Origin: an uncultured Candidatus Saccharibacteria bacterium
Lineage (GTDB): Bacteria; Patescibacteriota; Saccharimonadia; Saccharimonadales; Saccharimonadaceae
Direction of reading: 5' to 3'
Assembly: GCA_944391325.1 (NCBI GenBank)
Contig: CALXTC010000009.1
Span: 1-64,000, forward strand
Length of the DNA stretch: 64,000 nucleotides
Below are positions 8,033-17,357 of this stretch, in pieces (position 1 is the first letter of the stretch; every line of letters starts with the position of its first letter). The notes under the pieces are model-generated. The model ran no database searches, was not told where the DNA came from, and saw only the letters and a list, made by a program, of their open reading frames with translations. Position numbers and translations under genes: made by a program.

Positions 8033-8859
8033 TTACTGAACGAACCGGCAATATATTCAATACATCGTGTCAAACAATAGTCAACACTATCAACACAGTT
8101 GGCTTTATGGGTAAAGGTATTGCACTGGAAATGCAGTTGCGCTATCCAGAGATGTGCGACATCTACAAAATACTTTGCAAAGTCGAGGAGAGATGTTTTA
8201 CTTCATCGCAATTGACGCCCGCGGGAACAAACCACGATGACTTTTCTAAGAAAGTTTATTTAAAGTTAAAGCAAAAATATGGCGACTTACCACGAATTGA
8301 GGTCGGCAAGCTTTGGCTATACACCAACACGCCCGACAAATGGATTCTTAACTTCCCTACCAAGATAAGATGGCAAGATCCGTCTAAAATAGAATATCTC
8401 GAAAAAGGCTTAATTAAATTCGTTGAAACATACCAACAAAAGGGCATCACTTCGATCGCCTTTCCAATATTAGGTGGCGCGCTAGGTGGCATACCAACCG
8501 AGCAATCAATCTTTGTCATGAAAAAATATCTAAAAAAGTGCAACGATATCAAAATCGAGATTTGGCATTATGACAAAACAGCAACCGATGATTTATACGC
8601 TAACTTCAAGAGCACCTTGCTAGAGATTAACCCAAACATATTATTAATGCAGATGCGTCAAGCAGGCTATCCGCGTATACCAGTAGCCAAGATTTACCGC
8701 GCCATAAACAACCCCAATATCTATACTATTTCACAAATGATGGCCGAACCAGGCATTGGTTACCAAACCACCAAAAAAGTTTTTGAATTTGTAAGAAGGT
8801 CAAGCAATAGAGATAGCCAAACCGAAGAAACAAATCGTCAAATGTCTTTCGACATATAA
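8029..8859 (+). CDS. darG: DarG-type macrodomain antitoxin
   Basis: A 276-residue protein. Residues 1 to about 165 form a macrodomain: TGNIFNTSCQTIVNTINT and VGFMGKGIALEMQ at the N-terminus and FPILGGALGG later are the ADP-ribose-binding loops. The C-terminal part (about 180-276) is a helical region that in DarG proteins helps to bind and neutralise DarT. The enzyme removes the ADP-ribose mark from DNA. It is translationally coupled to darT by an ATGA overlap. The C-terminal GIGYQTTKKVFEFVRR is helix-turn-helix-like and might also bind DNA, which is an inference. Confidence 0.88.
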   Translation: MITERTGNIFNTSCQTIVNTINTVGFMGKGIALEMQLRYPEMCDIYKILCKVEERCFTSSQLTPAGTNHDDFSKKVYLKLKQKYGDLPRIEVGKLWLYTNTPDKWILNFPTKIRWQDPSKIEYLEKGLIKFVETYQQKGITSIAFPILGGALGGIPTEQSIFVMKKYLKKCNDIKIEIWHYDKTATDDLYANFKSTLLEINPNILLMQMRQAGYPRIPVAKIYRAINNPNIYTISQMMAEPGIGYQTTKKVFEFVRRSSNRDSQTEETNRQMSFDI

Positions 8860-9054
8860 AAACGACAGCGACAAGTTCGTCTTTGATTGCTTAATAAGGA
8901 TAGGGCTGTATATCAGTTCACCTACCTATGCAACATTATAGACAAACACACAACAGGTCTCTAAGATAACAAAATTACACATTCTTAAGAGCGTAAAGAT
9001 ACCAGAATTGCCACATCACACCAGACAGCAACAAATAAATTGGGCTCGCCGACT

Positions 9055-10413
9055 CTATAAAGTAATCGCCATATCCCCACAGCCAAGGCTCTCGGCAAAT
9101 CTCTCATTGTGTGTCACTAACAGAATTGCTCCAGGGTATTTAGACAGAGCATTTTCAATGTTTTCTTGAGCCCTAATATCTAGATGATTAGTTATCTCGT
9201 CTAAAATCAATAAGTCGGATGGACATAGAATTATTTTTAAAATTGCCAATTTAGTTATTTGGCCACGAGATAACTGACCAACTGGTCTACGCATATCGGA
9301 TGGAGAAAAATCCATAGTTGAGGCAGCCTTATAGACTTCCGCCAAATCACAAACACCTATCTGTTCAAGAAAGCAACGACTCATATCTAAATTAGGTTGA
9401 TCTTGTGAAATATAGCCAATTTGTACATTGGGTGAGACTTTAACGATGCCCTGGGTTGCCTTTATTTCATCTAGTATTATGCGGCACAACGTACTTTTGC
9501 CACTACCATTACCCCCAGCAATACGCCACCTTTGCCCAGTCCAAATATCAAAGGTTATATTATTAAAAAACACTTTATCGCCGTAGGACATAGATAAATC
9601 GACCACTTGTACTAACCTGCGATTGCGTAGAAACGTAGCGGTGACATGGGCAACATACTGTTTGCGTTCATGAGGCTTTTCAATATTATCCAGCCGGCGT
9701 AATCGAGCGCCAATACTCTTGATTGCTCTGCCAGTCGCAGCCTGAACATGACCTCTTTTGCTTTGCCACGCCATACGATCCTCATCACGGTGTTTGTCGT
9801 AGTGGCGATGACTAACCGATCTCGTCTCGCTGCGCAATTGATTAACTCGTTTAGTTAGCCGCCTTCGCTCAGTCAATGCGTTATTGTAGGCCAACCACTT
9901 CTCATCATTAATCAACCGTTGACTATGCAGATAATCACTATAATTACCATTATAAATATTAGCCCGTCCGTCATGTATTTCAATTAGTTTGTTTGCAACC
10001 TGATCAATAAAGCTCCGATCATGACTCGCCATCAACACCAACCCGTTAAACATCATTAATTCATTAACTAACCATTGCTTAGCCTTTGAATCCAGATTGT
10101 TGGTCGGCTCATCTAGCAATAAAATATCTGGATGCTTATTTAAAGCGCAACGTAAACAAATTTGCGTACGCTCGCCACCTGATTTGTTTATTAGATTGTC
10201 ATTAGTCTGATGCAGGTAGCCAATTCGACCATCAGCGATTATTGCGCCATCATCAGGTGCCAACTCACCCGCAATCAGGTCCAGAAGAGTCGTCTTGCCA
10301 CTGCCGTTATCTCCTATAATAGCGACAATTTGTCGCCCCGATAGCGTTAGATTAACGTGATCTAATAATGTTTGTTCAGTGTAAGAAAATGATAAATTAG
10401 AAATCTTTAGCAT
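9055..10413 (-). CDS. ABC-F ATPase, short form (ribosome-protection type)
   Basis: A 453-residue cytoplasmic protein with two ABC domains and no membrane segments. Domain one has Walker A GDNGSGKTT and LLLDEPTNNLD; domain two has GGNGSGKST and LLILDEITNHLD, where Pro is replaced by Ile. SGGERTQ and SRGQITK are the signature motifs. The linker is arginine-rich. The size resembles the antibiotic-resistance ABC-F group that ejects drugs from the ribosome, but substrate cannot be told. ATG 10413 is preferred over upstream starts because GGAGG lies six bases before it. Confidence 0.85.
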   Translation of the reverse strand: MLKISNLSFSYTEQTLLDHVNLTLSGRQIVAIIGDNGSGKTTLLDLIAGELAPDDGAIIADGRIGYLHQTNDNLINKSGGERTQICLRCALNKHPDILLLDEPTNNLDSKAKQWLVNELMMFNGLVLMASHDRSFIDQVANKLIEIHDGRANIYNGNYSDYLHSQRLINDEKWLAYNNALTERRRLTKRVNQLRSETRSVSHRHYDKHRDEDRMAWQSKRGHVQAATGRAIKSIGARLRRLDNIEKPHERKQYVAHVTATFLRNRRLVQVVDLSMSYGDKVFFNNITFDIWTGQRWRIAGGNGSGKSTLCRIILDEIKATQGIVKVSPNVQIGYISQDQPNLDMSRCFLEQIGVCDLAEVYKAASTMDFSPSDMRRPVGQLSRGQITKLAILKIILCPSDLLILDEITNHLDIRAQENIENALSKYPGAILLVTHNERFAESLGCGDMAITL

Positions 10414-10495
10414 AAACATCCTCCAAAAATTAGTTCTCAACAAGATAATTGGATGAATGTTTAGCAACTCATATTTACATTATAGCATACCTAGT

Positions 10496-10531
10496 TATAA
10501 AAACAGGGGCGTCGACTGGAATCGACGCCCC
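10496..10531 (-). terminator. Rho-independent terminator
   Basis: A perfect 10-bp stem (GGGGCGTCGA with its complement, 10506-10515 and 10522-10531), a 6-base loop and TGTTTTTATA on the minus strand. It closes the 10560-11420 gene. Confidence 0.9.
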
Positions 10532-10559
10532 GCAAATCATTGGCGTATCGCTACTATTA

Positions 10560-11420
10560 CTACGGCAACGCGGTGATGCGAATGCACTCACAATCAGCCT
10601 CGCCCAGCAACGGTGTGGCTACGTAGGCATGACCATCGTGCACTAAAACGCAACTACTCTGACCACTACTATAATCAGTGAGATACTTCTGCCAAAATCC
10701 GTCGGCCGTAATCTCAAACATCACAAATTGACGCTTTGCAGTATCTCCAACACCACGGCGTTCGTTGCACTCACCTTGAGCCCGAACCAGCAGTCTGCGA
10801 TACCAGGTATTGGCATCATCTGGATGCATAATACGCAAATCCCAGCCCTTACGGCTAACGTCAAATGCGGCGTCTAATCCCAACCAACAGCCGAATGTCA
10901 CAACGACAATCGCCACAATAACGACGCAAATTGGATCACCTGAAATCATAGTGTAATACACCAGCGGCACAAACAGCGATACAATCACGAAAGGATACCA
11001 CAGGTATCCACAAATATCGTGGGTCATCTTACTGGCAGAATTCGCCGTAGCCCCAGGCGTTACGTTGTAAATAGGAGCGTCGTAGATCTTTCGCATCAAC
11101 CACAACAGGACAAATGCCATAGCCAGCGACAATATTGCTCCATTGCTACTCCACCACACTAGAAACTCATCAGATGACGGTGCGATGCGGCCAGCACCAT
11201 ATACCAAGGCGATCATCGTCAGACACAGAATAACCTCGCCCGGAAAAAATGATAGTGACTGCCCATGGAACAACGACACAACCCTGCCCTCGAAGAACCA
11301 GGCAGCCAGGCACGTCATAACAAACGGCCCAGTAGCAATAAGCAACGACGCACCGAATGCTGGGTTGTCGATCATCCAGGTTAAGAGGTCGCTAACTACT
11401 CCCAATCCAGCAAAGTCCAT
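10560..11420 (-). CDS. Polytopic membrane protein of unknown function
   Basis: A 286-residue protein. The first two thirds contain about six hydrophobic segments (for example SLLIATGPFVMTCLAAWF and VVIVAIVVVTFGCWLGL). The last hundred residues are soluble and mixed in charge. Start ATG 11420 has AAAGGAG five bases upstream; the longer frame has no such site. It lies 46 bases after the small 11467-11655 gene and has its own strong terminator. No family was recognised. Confidence 0.7.
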   Translation of the reverse strand: MDFAGLGVVSDLLTWMIDNPAFGASLLIATGPFVMTCLAAWFFEGRVVSLFHGQSLSFFPGEVILCLTMIALVYGAGRIAPSSDEFLVWWSSNGAILSLAMAFVLLWLMRKIYDAPIYNVTPGATANSASKMTHDICGYLWYPFVIVSLFVPLVYYTMISGDPICVVIVAIVVVTFGCWLGLDAAFDVSRKGWDLRIMHPDDANTWYRRLLVRAQGECNERRGVGDTAKRQFVMFEITADGFWQKYLTDYSSGQSSCVLVHDGHAYVATPLLGEADCECIRITALP

Positions 11421-11466
11421 CTCAACTCCTTTGGTTAGTGGCTCGGAACTTACGCTATCGCCAAGA

Positions 11467-11655
11467 CTAGACGTCGCTCTCACAGCGTTTAGCTAGCTCA
11501 TCATTAATCTTCCTTATAGCATACTCGGCCAACTCAATCTGAACGCCACTCCAGTCGCGACGAGCCTTCAGCTCCTCGGTGGTAGCCCCTTTGATGAAGC
11601 GGTCAATATCTTCCTTACCCTTCTGAAGATCGGCATTGCTAGGTTTACCTCTCAT
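11467..11655 (-). CDS. Small charged helical protein (62 aa)
   Basis: A 62-residue charged, probably all-helical protein (LQKGKEDIDRFIKGATTEEL, then a second helix ending ELAKRCESDV). The start at 11655 follows an AAAGG about eleven bases upstream, and the longer frame contains an unlikely hydrophobic leader that overlaps the promoter region. An extended -10 (TGTTATAAT) and a distant TTGACA lie near 11730-11765 on the minus strand. It is probably cotranscribed with the membrane protein that follows. Function unknown. Confidence 0.5.
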   Translation of the reverse strand: MRGKPSNADLQKGKEDIDRFIKGATTEELKARRDWSGVQIELAEYAIRKINDELAKRCESDV

Positions 11656-11776
11656 CGTTATCACTACCTTTCGTTTTAGTAACGATACAAGCCAAAATGT
11701 TCGCCCACAGCAAAAACTCACACTATAGGTAAAATAATTATAACACAATCAATTGTCCATAAATGTCAATCCAAAA

Positions 11777-12913
11777 TCAGCGACGTCGCAATGCTTGACG
11801 AATAGAACTAGCCGTTTCGGCGATAGATGAGCGAATAAAAAGTTTTAGAGTATCAACTATAGCCTGTCGCACAGCCGGGTCGCCGTCGCGAATATTTTTA
11901 ACAACCTCTGAAAAATGCGTAGCCAAATAGTGTTTTAAACCGGGCACAGTAGTTTGTCGAGTTTTAGCTATCGCCCGATAAAGCCCCTCTACGAACTCCC
12001 GACGCTGTTCCATGCTTAGATTCATTAACCATCGACGAATTGTCCGGATAGTTAACTTTGACGATAAGGAAATATCTTTGGCAAGCTTTAGGTTGCCTGC
12101 CTCATCAATTAACCACGTTAGGGGATCGTGTTGGAAAATCGACCGACCATCGCTTTGCACTATCAATCGGCGATACGAGTCACCATCTAGCAATAATCCG
12201 AAAAAAGCATTCTCGGGAATAACCTTAATAACTTTGCCAGCTACACCAACTTTTTCCAGAGCCGAGAATGTCCCCGGCAAGAACCCTGGGCCGTCATAAT
12301 CATAGACATGTATTATTCGTTTTTTAGCCCAACGCGAGCACTTCATAGCCGCATAGACCGCCAGATTGCCACCTTTGCTGTGCCCCGTGACAACTAGTTT
12401 ATTATCCGACAAACTAGCAACCTCCTCTAGATATTTAACAGCTAACCGCTGGGCTGGTAGGTGACGCTCAAACATCATATTAAAATCCTCCTTCCAGCCA
12501 GTCAGCGTGTCGTCCGTTCCCTGAAAGGTCACCACGTCAACACGGCCAATATCGGTGTTTACAGCATAGGTTATTGCGGTAAATTGCTGCTGCCTGGCTT
12601 CGTCGAGACTGTGACGATAATGGTGCATTAGAATGTTACCAAAGCGCCTGCTATCGGCTACAACCGATAATAGCTGTTCACCTCGCACCTTGTTCCACAT
12701 TAGCCGACTAATGTCGCCAGCATTAACCAACTGACCCAATTCACTAATTGTACAGTTAAAGTTATCTATCTTTCCAAATGGCGTTAACTCTAGGTCAGCA
12801 TAACACAGTGACGACAATACTAGACCATCCACTACGCCAAATGGCAATCGCCAAAAATCACTGTCAGCATATCTTTCTACATATTGGACAACATTATCGC
12901 CACGGCGTCGCAT
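11777..12913 (-). CDS. Mbeg1-like alpha/beta hydrolase (DUF2974)
   Basis: A 378-residue protein. The N-terminal VDGLVLSSLCYADLEL and the nucleophile elbow GHSKGGN, with AVYAAM after it, match the Mbeg1-like / DUF2974 lipase fold. FQGTDDTLTGWKEDF resembles the oxyanion region and a late His is available (FQHDP). It probably hydrolyses an ester in the cytoplasm; no signal peptide is seen. The C-terminal 110 residues are basic and helical. A TATAAT box (12924-12929) ends ten bases before the ATG and there is no Shine-Dalgarno motif. Confidence 0.8.
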   Translation of the reverse strand: MRRRGDNVVQYVERYADSDFWRLPFGVVDGLVLSSLCYADLELTPFGKIDNFNCTISELGQLVNAGDISRLMWNKVRGEQLLSVVADSRRFGNILMHHYRHSLDEARQQQFTAITYAVNTDIGRVDVVTFQGTDDTLTGWKEDFNMMFERHLPAQRLAVKYLEEVASLSDNKLVVTGHSKGGNLAVYAAMKCSRWAKKRIIHVYDYDGPGFLPGTFSALEKVGVAGKVIKVIPENAFFGLLLDGDSYRRLIVQSDGRSIFQHDPLTWLIDEAGNLKLAKDISLSSKLTIRTIRRWLMNLSMEQRREFVEGLYRAIAKTRQTTVPGLKHYLATHFSEVVKNIRDGDPAVRQAIVDTLKLFIRSSIAETASSIRQALRRR

Positions 12914-12974
12914 ATTAATACGTATTATATAACGTCAGCGCTCTTACTTTAGTAATTAATATCGTAAATTACTT

Positions 12975-14621
12975 TTATTCACTAAACGGTTTAATTTCGA
13001 CCACTTCGCCACCTAATTTGCGACGGAAGTAGTTGTCGTGGGAGATATAAATCATTGCCCCGTGATAGTTAGATAGAGCACGCTCCAGCTCCTCAATGCT
13101 GGGCAAATCCAAATGTGAGGTTGGCTCGTCTAGGATAATTAAATTCGGGTCGTCCGCCAACATATTAATTATCTGCAATCGCGCCTTTTGCCCACCAGAC
13201 AAATCGTGGACTAATATATTACGATCACTATCAGTAAATAAATAATTACTCATTAACGCTCGCACTTTGGTATCACTAATATCTAGTTTCCTATCTAGAT
13301 AGATTCGTTCAATTGCTTCGCCTAGTGGCATATTCAGATATTTATCACCTATCTCCTGTTCGTAAATACCCAACCTAACCGTAGTATCCAATCCCGTTTT
13401 ACCCTCAATAATTTCCGGACCCGACTGGCCCAGCATAGCCCTAATTAGCGTCGATTTACCCACGCCGTTACGACCATGCAGTTCCAATCGATCACCGCTC
13501 CGTACCTGAAAGTTAACACCACAAAACAGTGGCTCGCCATCATAGCCGACCGCCAGGTTATCGGCATAGGCTAATACTCGTTCGCTACGACTTTTGGTTG
13601 ACTTAGTATTGATTTTAATATTCTTTGCCTTGTATTTAGCATAGCGATCGGCATCCTTATAGCCAACGCTCTTTATTGACTCCTCATCAATCCAAAAGCT
13701 AGGTCGACCAATCTTTTCTAACTCTGCCAACTCTACTCGTGCCTTATTCTCTAATCGCTTAAATGATTGGATTGTCCCCGGATTACGCGCCCTCTCTTTT
13801 AATCGTTGGTAGTCCAGAATTTTTTGTTTTAGATTCTTCATCCGCGCCTCAGTCAGTTCGTAATCCTTCATTGAGGCGGCGGTACTATGCAGGTTTTGCC
13901 GAATATAGTCGTCATAACTACCGCAATATTCCACCGCGCCACCATCCTTGATTTCAATGATTCGACCAACATTTTGCAACACGTCGCGGTCATGCGTAAT
14001 GACCACAATGGCTTCCCCAGTCTTTTTCATCCAATCGATGAACTGGTTCTTGGCCACATAGTCCATATAGTTAGTTGGCTCATCAATTAGGGCTAACTGG
14101 GCGTTGCTATGCATGATTTTCACCACCTCAGACAGGCGCTTCTGACCACCCGATAGGCTAGCAAATGGACTGTCGGCATACTTTTCTAGCTGAAACTTTT
14201 TTAATTCTTCCTTAACCTGACCTTCAACGTTGTAGTATCCCCGATCGCCAAATTCGGTTAGCGCCTCACTGTAAACATTCAACTGGTGCTTGGTTGGATT
14301 TTCAAGCAGTGGAAATTCACGCAATATTTTAGCCAATTTAGCATAATTTGGCAGGCCGGATAGGATATATTCCACGACAGTTTTATCGCCGGCGTCGTGA
14401 TACTCTTGCGATGTTCCAACAACCGTTGCTCCACGTCGAACAATGATACGACCAGCAAAGTCTTTGTCCCGCCCCTCGATAATGCCAAACAGGGTCGATT
14501 TACCAATGCCGTTACGACCAATAATCCCCACTTTTCCATGATCGTCAACATCAAATTTCAAGTGGGTAAATAATTCCTTAGTTCCGAATGATTTCTCGCT
14601 AATCTCAACCTGTAGCAACAT
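12975..14621 (-). CDS. ABC-F ATPase, long form
   Basis: A 548-residue protein with tandem ABC domains. Walker A motifs are GRNGIGKST and GRNGVGKST, the signatures LSGGQKRLSE and LSGGQKARLQ, and the Walker B regions LALIDEPTNYMD and LIILDEPTSHLD. The central linker is long, helical and basic, as in ABC-F factors that bind the ribosomal E site. There are no membrane segments. A TAAAAT box (14629-14634) ends seven bases before the ATG, without a Shine-Dalgarno site. It differs from the other ABC-F protein in this window by its intact second DEPT motif and longer linker. Confidence 0.88.
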   Translation of the reverse strand: MLLQVEISEKSFGTKELFTHLKFDVDDHGKVGIIGRNGIGKSTLFGIIEGRDKDFAGRIIVRRGATVVGTSQEYHDAGDKTVVEYILSGLPNYAKLAKILREFPLLENPTKHQLNVYSEALTEFGDRGYYNVEGQVKEELKKFQLEKYADSPFASLSGGQKRLSEVVKIMHSNAQLALIDEPTNYMDYVAKNQFIDWMKKTGEAIVVITHDRDVLQNVGRIIEIKDGGAVEYCGSYDDYIRQNLHSTAASMKDYELTEARMKNLKQKILDYQRLKERARNPGTIQSFKRLENKARVELAELEKIGRPSFWIDEESIKSVGYKDADRYAKYKAKNIKINTKSTKSRSERVLAYADNLAVGYDGEPLFCGVNFQVRSGDRLELHGRNGVGKSTLIRAMLGQSGPEIIEGKTGLDTTVRLGIYEQEIGDKYLNMPLGEAIERIYLDRKLDISDTKVRALMSNYLFTDSDRNILVHDLSGGQKARLQIINMLADDPNLIILDEPTSHLDLPSIEELERALSNYHGAMIYISHDNYFRRKLGGEVVEIKPFSE

Positions 14622-14634
14622 CAGTAGTATTTTA

Positions 14635-14678
14635 TCAGAAAAGACGCAGGGGTCGCACCGCCGAAACGATACGACCCC
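14635..14678 (-). terminator. Terminator of the 14700-15545 gene
   Basis: GGGGTCG (14649-14655) pairs with CGACCCC (14672-14678), followed on the minus strand by TGCGTCTTTTCTG. The tail is shared, over 17 bases, with the terminator next to radC. Confidence 0.75.
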
Positions 14679-14699
14679 AGTTGAAGGTGCGGGATGTGG

Positions 14700-15545
14700 T
14701 TAGAACAGTGGCAGACCCGTCGCCCAGTACAGGGCAACCACGATGGCGACCACGATCACAACGCCGACGAAACGGCACAGCAGGCCACCATCCCAGAACT
14801 CGTCATCCTCATCCCGAGTCAGCGCCGGATGAATCTTGGCGTAATCGATGGGGTGAAAACGACCAGCAATGCCGATGACGAGCAGCGCCACCAAACCGCC
14901 AGCGATCACAATCGTCGCCGACCAGTCCGCGACACTCAGCGTCAGTAAGCTGTGAATCGAATAAGCAATCCACGTCACGCCCGACAGCCCCCAGAGAACG
15001 CCCTGCACCATAAAGTCATGGTAGCGTTTGGTCGGCGTAGCGTCGGACGAGCCTTTACTGACATCATAATTGTGACTGTCAATACGACGAGACGCCCACA
15101 TCAGCAGCGCCGACGTAGCAAAAGCCACCAACAGCCAGCCGTCAGCTACCACCAGTCCAGCACGGTTCAAGCCGTAGATTCCAGCACCAGTCATGATCGC
15201 CAGGAACAGGTTGCTAAACCGATAGCCCAACGACGAGCCTTTGCCAGTGAAACGCTCCCTGGGATCGTCACAGTCCTCATACGCCGTGGCCAAGCCGCTC
15301 ATCGCTGTTCTCGTCAAAATCGCATAGTCGACGATGACGGCTACGACAATCGGAAGGGCAATTCCAAGCACCGAGCCGCCAACTATCTCCAACACAACCT
15401 GCAACAAATTCAAAATCCCCAGGTAAAGCGTTGCGGACATCAGCGACGCACAGAGTGTGCTGGGCTGATAGCATGGGTTAATGCTCCGAATCCGGTTGTA
15501 AATGAGCAGAATTACGATGATGACAATCATTACCGTCAGAATCAT
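14700..15545 (-). CDS. Polytopic membrane protein of unknown function
   Basis: A 281-residue protein with an N-terminal hydrophobic anchor and about seven further membrane segments (for example ILNLLQVVLEIVGGSVLGIA and LLVAFATSALLMWAS), ending in VVIVVAIVVALYWATGLPLF. Codons are visibly more GC-rich than in the flanking genes. ATG 15545 follows AAAGGA by about ten bases; a GTG at 15554 is too close to that site. A TTGACA-17-TAGAAT promoter and a hairpin terminator make it a stand-alone unit. Family not recognised. Confidence 0.7.
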   Translation of the reverse strand: MILTVMIVIIVILLIYNRIRSINPCYQPSTLCASLMSATLYLGILNLLQVVLEIVGGSVLGIALPIVVAVIVDYAILTRTAMSGLATAYEDCDDPRERFTGKGSSLGYRFSNLFLAIMTGAGIYGLNRAGLVVADGWLLVAFATSALLMWASRRIDSHNYDVSKGSSDATPTKRYHDFMVQGVLWGLSGVTWIAYSIHSLLTLSVADWSATIVIAGGLVALLVIGIAGRFHPIDYAKIHPALTRDEDDEFWDGGLLCRFVGVVIVVAIVVALYWATGLPLF

Positions 15546-15596
15546 GTAAATCACATCCTTTATCGAAAGGTTCTTCCAGTCTCACTGAACACCGTT

Positions 15597-15625
15597 ATTC
15601 TACCATTTTTGGACTATTTTGTCAA
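15597..15625 (-). promoter_or_regulatory. Promoter of the 14700-15545 gene
   Basis: TTGACA (15620-15625), 17-base spacer and TAGAAT (15597-15602) on the minus strand. Confidence 0.75.
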
Positions 15626-15775
15626 TTTAGAATATACTAATTTTAATACCAATCACACTTCGGTCACTGTGCGGTTTCATAGAATAAATCCTTTAATGGT
15701 CCGAGCGGACGAACAGGCGCCCAGACACTTGGATAAAAGCAAGTCAACTGTTCCTTAAACTAAAGGAATTATTTT

Positions 15776-16048
15776 ATGAACCCTATTATTGAAATCAACC
15801 GATCCGTCAACGTTCTCGCCTCGTTCAAATTAGTTAACAATCAGGTCAAGGTCATGCCCATCTGTATGCATTATCGTGGGCGAGACATTCGCTTTAGCAC
15901 ATTAGGTTTATGTCATCCAGTGCGACACGGTAGCCGATTGCACTATATTTTCGACGTCAGCGACGGAGTCAATGATTATTCACTAGATTTTAATACCACC
16001 ACGTTAACTTGGACATTATCAACTATCATTGACGGGAGTAGCCTATGA
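15776..16048 (+). CDS. Small protein coupled to a Y-family polymerase (90 aa)
   Basis: A 90-residue beta-rich protein with no recognised domain. AAAGGA lies eight bases before the ATG. Its TGA stop overlaps the start of the Y-family polymerase gene (ATGA), so the two proteins are made together and probably act together, for example as an accessory or clamp-binding factor. That role is an inference from context only. Residues such as VMPICMHYRGRDIRFSTLGL suggest a compact folded domain. Confidence 0.65.
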   Translation: MNPIIEINRSVNVLASFKLVNNQVKVMPICMHYRGRDIRFSTLGLCHPVRHGSRLHYIFDVSDGVNDYSLDFNTTTLTWTLSTIIDGSSL

Positions 16049-17292
16049 CTAATTGGAACATCAACCCTGCCCTACCCCAAATTATGTGGGTTGATCTAAA
16101 TAGCGCCTTCGCCACAGCCGAGCAACAGGCTCACCCCAGCCTACGGCATCGCCCCGTCGGCATTACTAATCGTATTAGCCGCGAGTGTTGTATTATTACG
16201 GCCAGCTACGAAGCCAAGGCGATGGGCGTTAAAACCGGTAGCCGACGTAGCGAGGCAATGCGACTATGTCCCGAGCTAATCCTTTTGGAGTCAGACCCAC
16301 CTAAATATACCGCCATCTATGACAAGCTATTTACCATTATGCGTAGTTATTCCGATAACTGTGGCATGAAGTCGATTGACGAGGGATATATAAACCTGCA
16401 GAACACTCAGTACAACTCCGTCGACAAGTTAGTCAATCTTGGTTATGAAATAAAGCAACGTGTCAAACAAGAAATTGGCGACTACATGACTATCAACGTG
16501 GGCATGGGCAGTAATCGTTTTTTGGCTAAATTAGCCGCTGGATTACACAAGCCAGATGGCATGGATGTGATAACTGACCGAAATCTAACTGACATTTATG
16601 GCCAACTAAACCTAGAAGATTTGACTGGCATTGCTAAACATTACGCAATGCGGCTACGCCAAAATGGCATTAATACACCAATGCAATTTCTGTCCGCCTC
16701 TGAGTCGTTTCTACGCAAATCGGTTTTTCACAGCATCAACGGCACCTATTGGTACCAACGGCTACGTGGGTACGAAGTCGACGACTATCACACCAATCTT
16801 AGTGTCATAGGCCGACAATGGGTTGTCGATCAAAACGGTGATGACGACAACTACTTGTCGTCGTGCCTACACTATTTAGTCGAAAATGTCGGCCTAAAAA
16901 TGCGCTTCCGTCAGGTTGCAGCCCGAGGCGTTTGCGTCTGGGCTCATTTACAAAACGGCGACCGATTTCACAAAAAGCAATTAGTTCAGACACCATTCAC
17001 CTCCAATCGCGCCATCTGGCAATTAGCCGAGCCGCTACTAAACAAACGCCCAGCCGGACGGGTCACCTGCCTGGGAATTTATGTTTATAACTTTGTCAGT
17101 CCGAATAGCGATCAGTTAGCCTTAGTCAACACACTTAGTCGCGACAATCGGCTGACCAACGCCATTGACAAAATTAACAGCATGTACGGAGCCACTACCA
17201 TTCATTCAGCCCACTCTACCGACGGAGCTAATAGAATCAAGCAAAAGGTTCCTTTTGGCAGCACCAGCTATCTAGGGCTTCTTATTGACTAA
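16045..17292 (+). CDS. Y-family DNA polymerase (DinB/UmuC-type)
   Basis: A 415-residue translesion polymerase. The metal-binding palm motifs are MWVDLNSAFATAEQ near the N-terminus and SIDEGYINL in the middle. The finger region SYEAKAMGVKTGS and the helix-hairpin-helix region LTGIAKHYAMRLRQNGI follow. The C-terminal little-finger domain is present. It copies past damaged bases in the cytoplasm. Conserved DinB motifs are slightly changed (SIDEGY instead of SIDEAY). No clear LexA box was found upstream of the operon. The gene overlaps its 90-residue partner by four bases. Confidence 0.9.
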   Translation: MTNWNINPALPQIMWVDLNSAFATAEQQAHPSLRHRPVGITNRISRECCIITASYEAKAMGVKTGSRRSEAMRLCPELILLESDPPKYTAIYDKLFTIMRSYSDNCGMKSIDEGYINLQNTQYNSVDKLVNLGYEIKQRVKQEIGDYMTINVGMGSNRFLAKLAAGLHKPDGMDVITDRNLTDIYGQLNLEDLTGIAKHYAMRLRQNGINTPMQFLSASESFLRKSVFHSINGTYWYQRLRGYEVDDYHTNLSVIGRQWVVDQNGDDDNYLSSCLHYLVENVGLKMRFRQVAARGVCVWAHLQNGDRFHKKQLVQTPFTSNRAIWQLAEPLLNKRPAGRVTCLGIYVYNFVSPNSDQLALVNTLSRDNRLTNAIDKINSMYGATTIHSAHSTDGANRIKQKVPFGSTSYLGLLID

Positions 17293-17357
17293 CACCTGCA
17301 AAAGCTTTACCATTTTGTAGTATAGAACATATGGCTTGATTAACTTGGGAGGAACAA

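Noticed and set aside
8860-9054. Second attachment site matching the tRNA-Gln 3' end
   Set aside because: I looked for a copy of the last 20-25 bases of the tRNA between darG and the ABC-F gene and found none.
14700-15758. Plus-strand frames opposite the 14700-15545 membrane protein
   Set aside because: They arise from the complementary strand of a GC-rich gene. The minus frame has membrane helices, a promoter and a terminator.
15690-15775. LexA/SOS box before the Y-family polymerase operon
   Set aside because: Only a partial CGAAC-like half site is present (near 15707). No full palindrome of either the Bacillus or E. coli type was seen.
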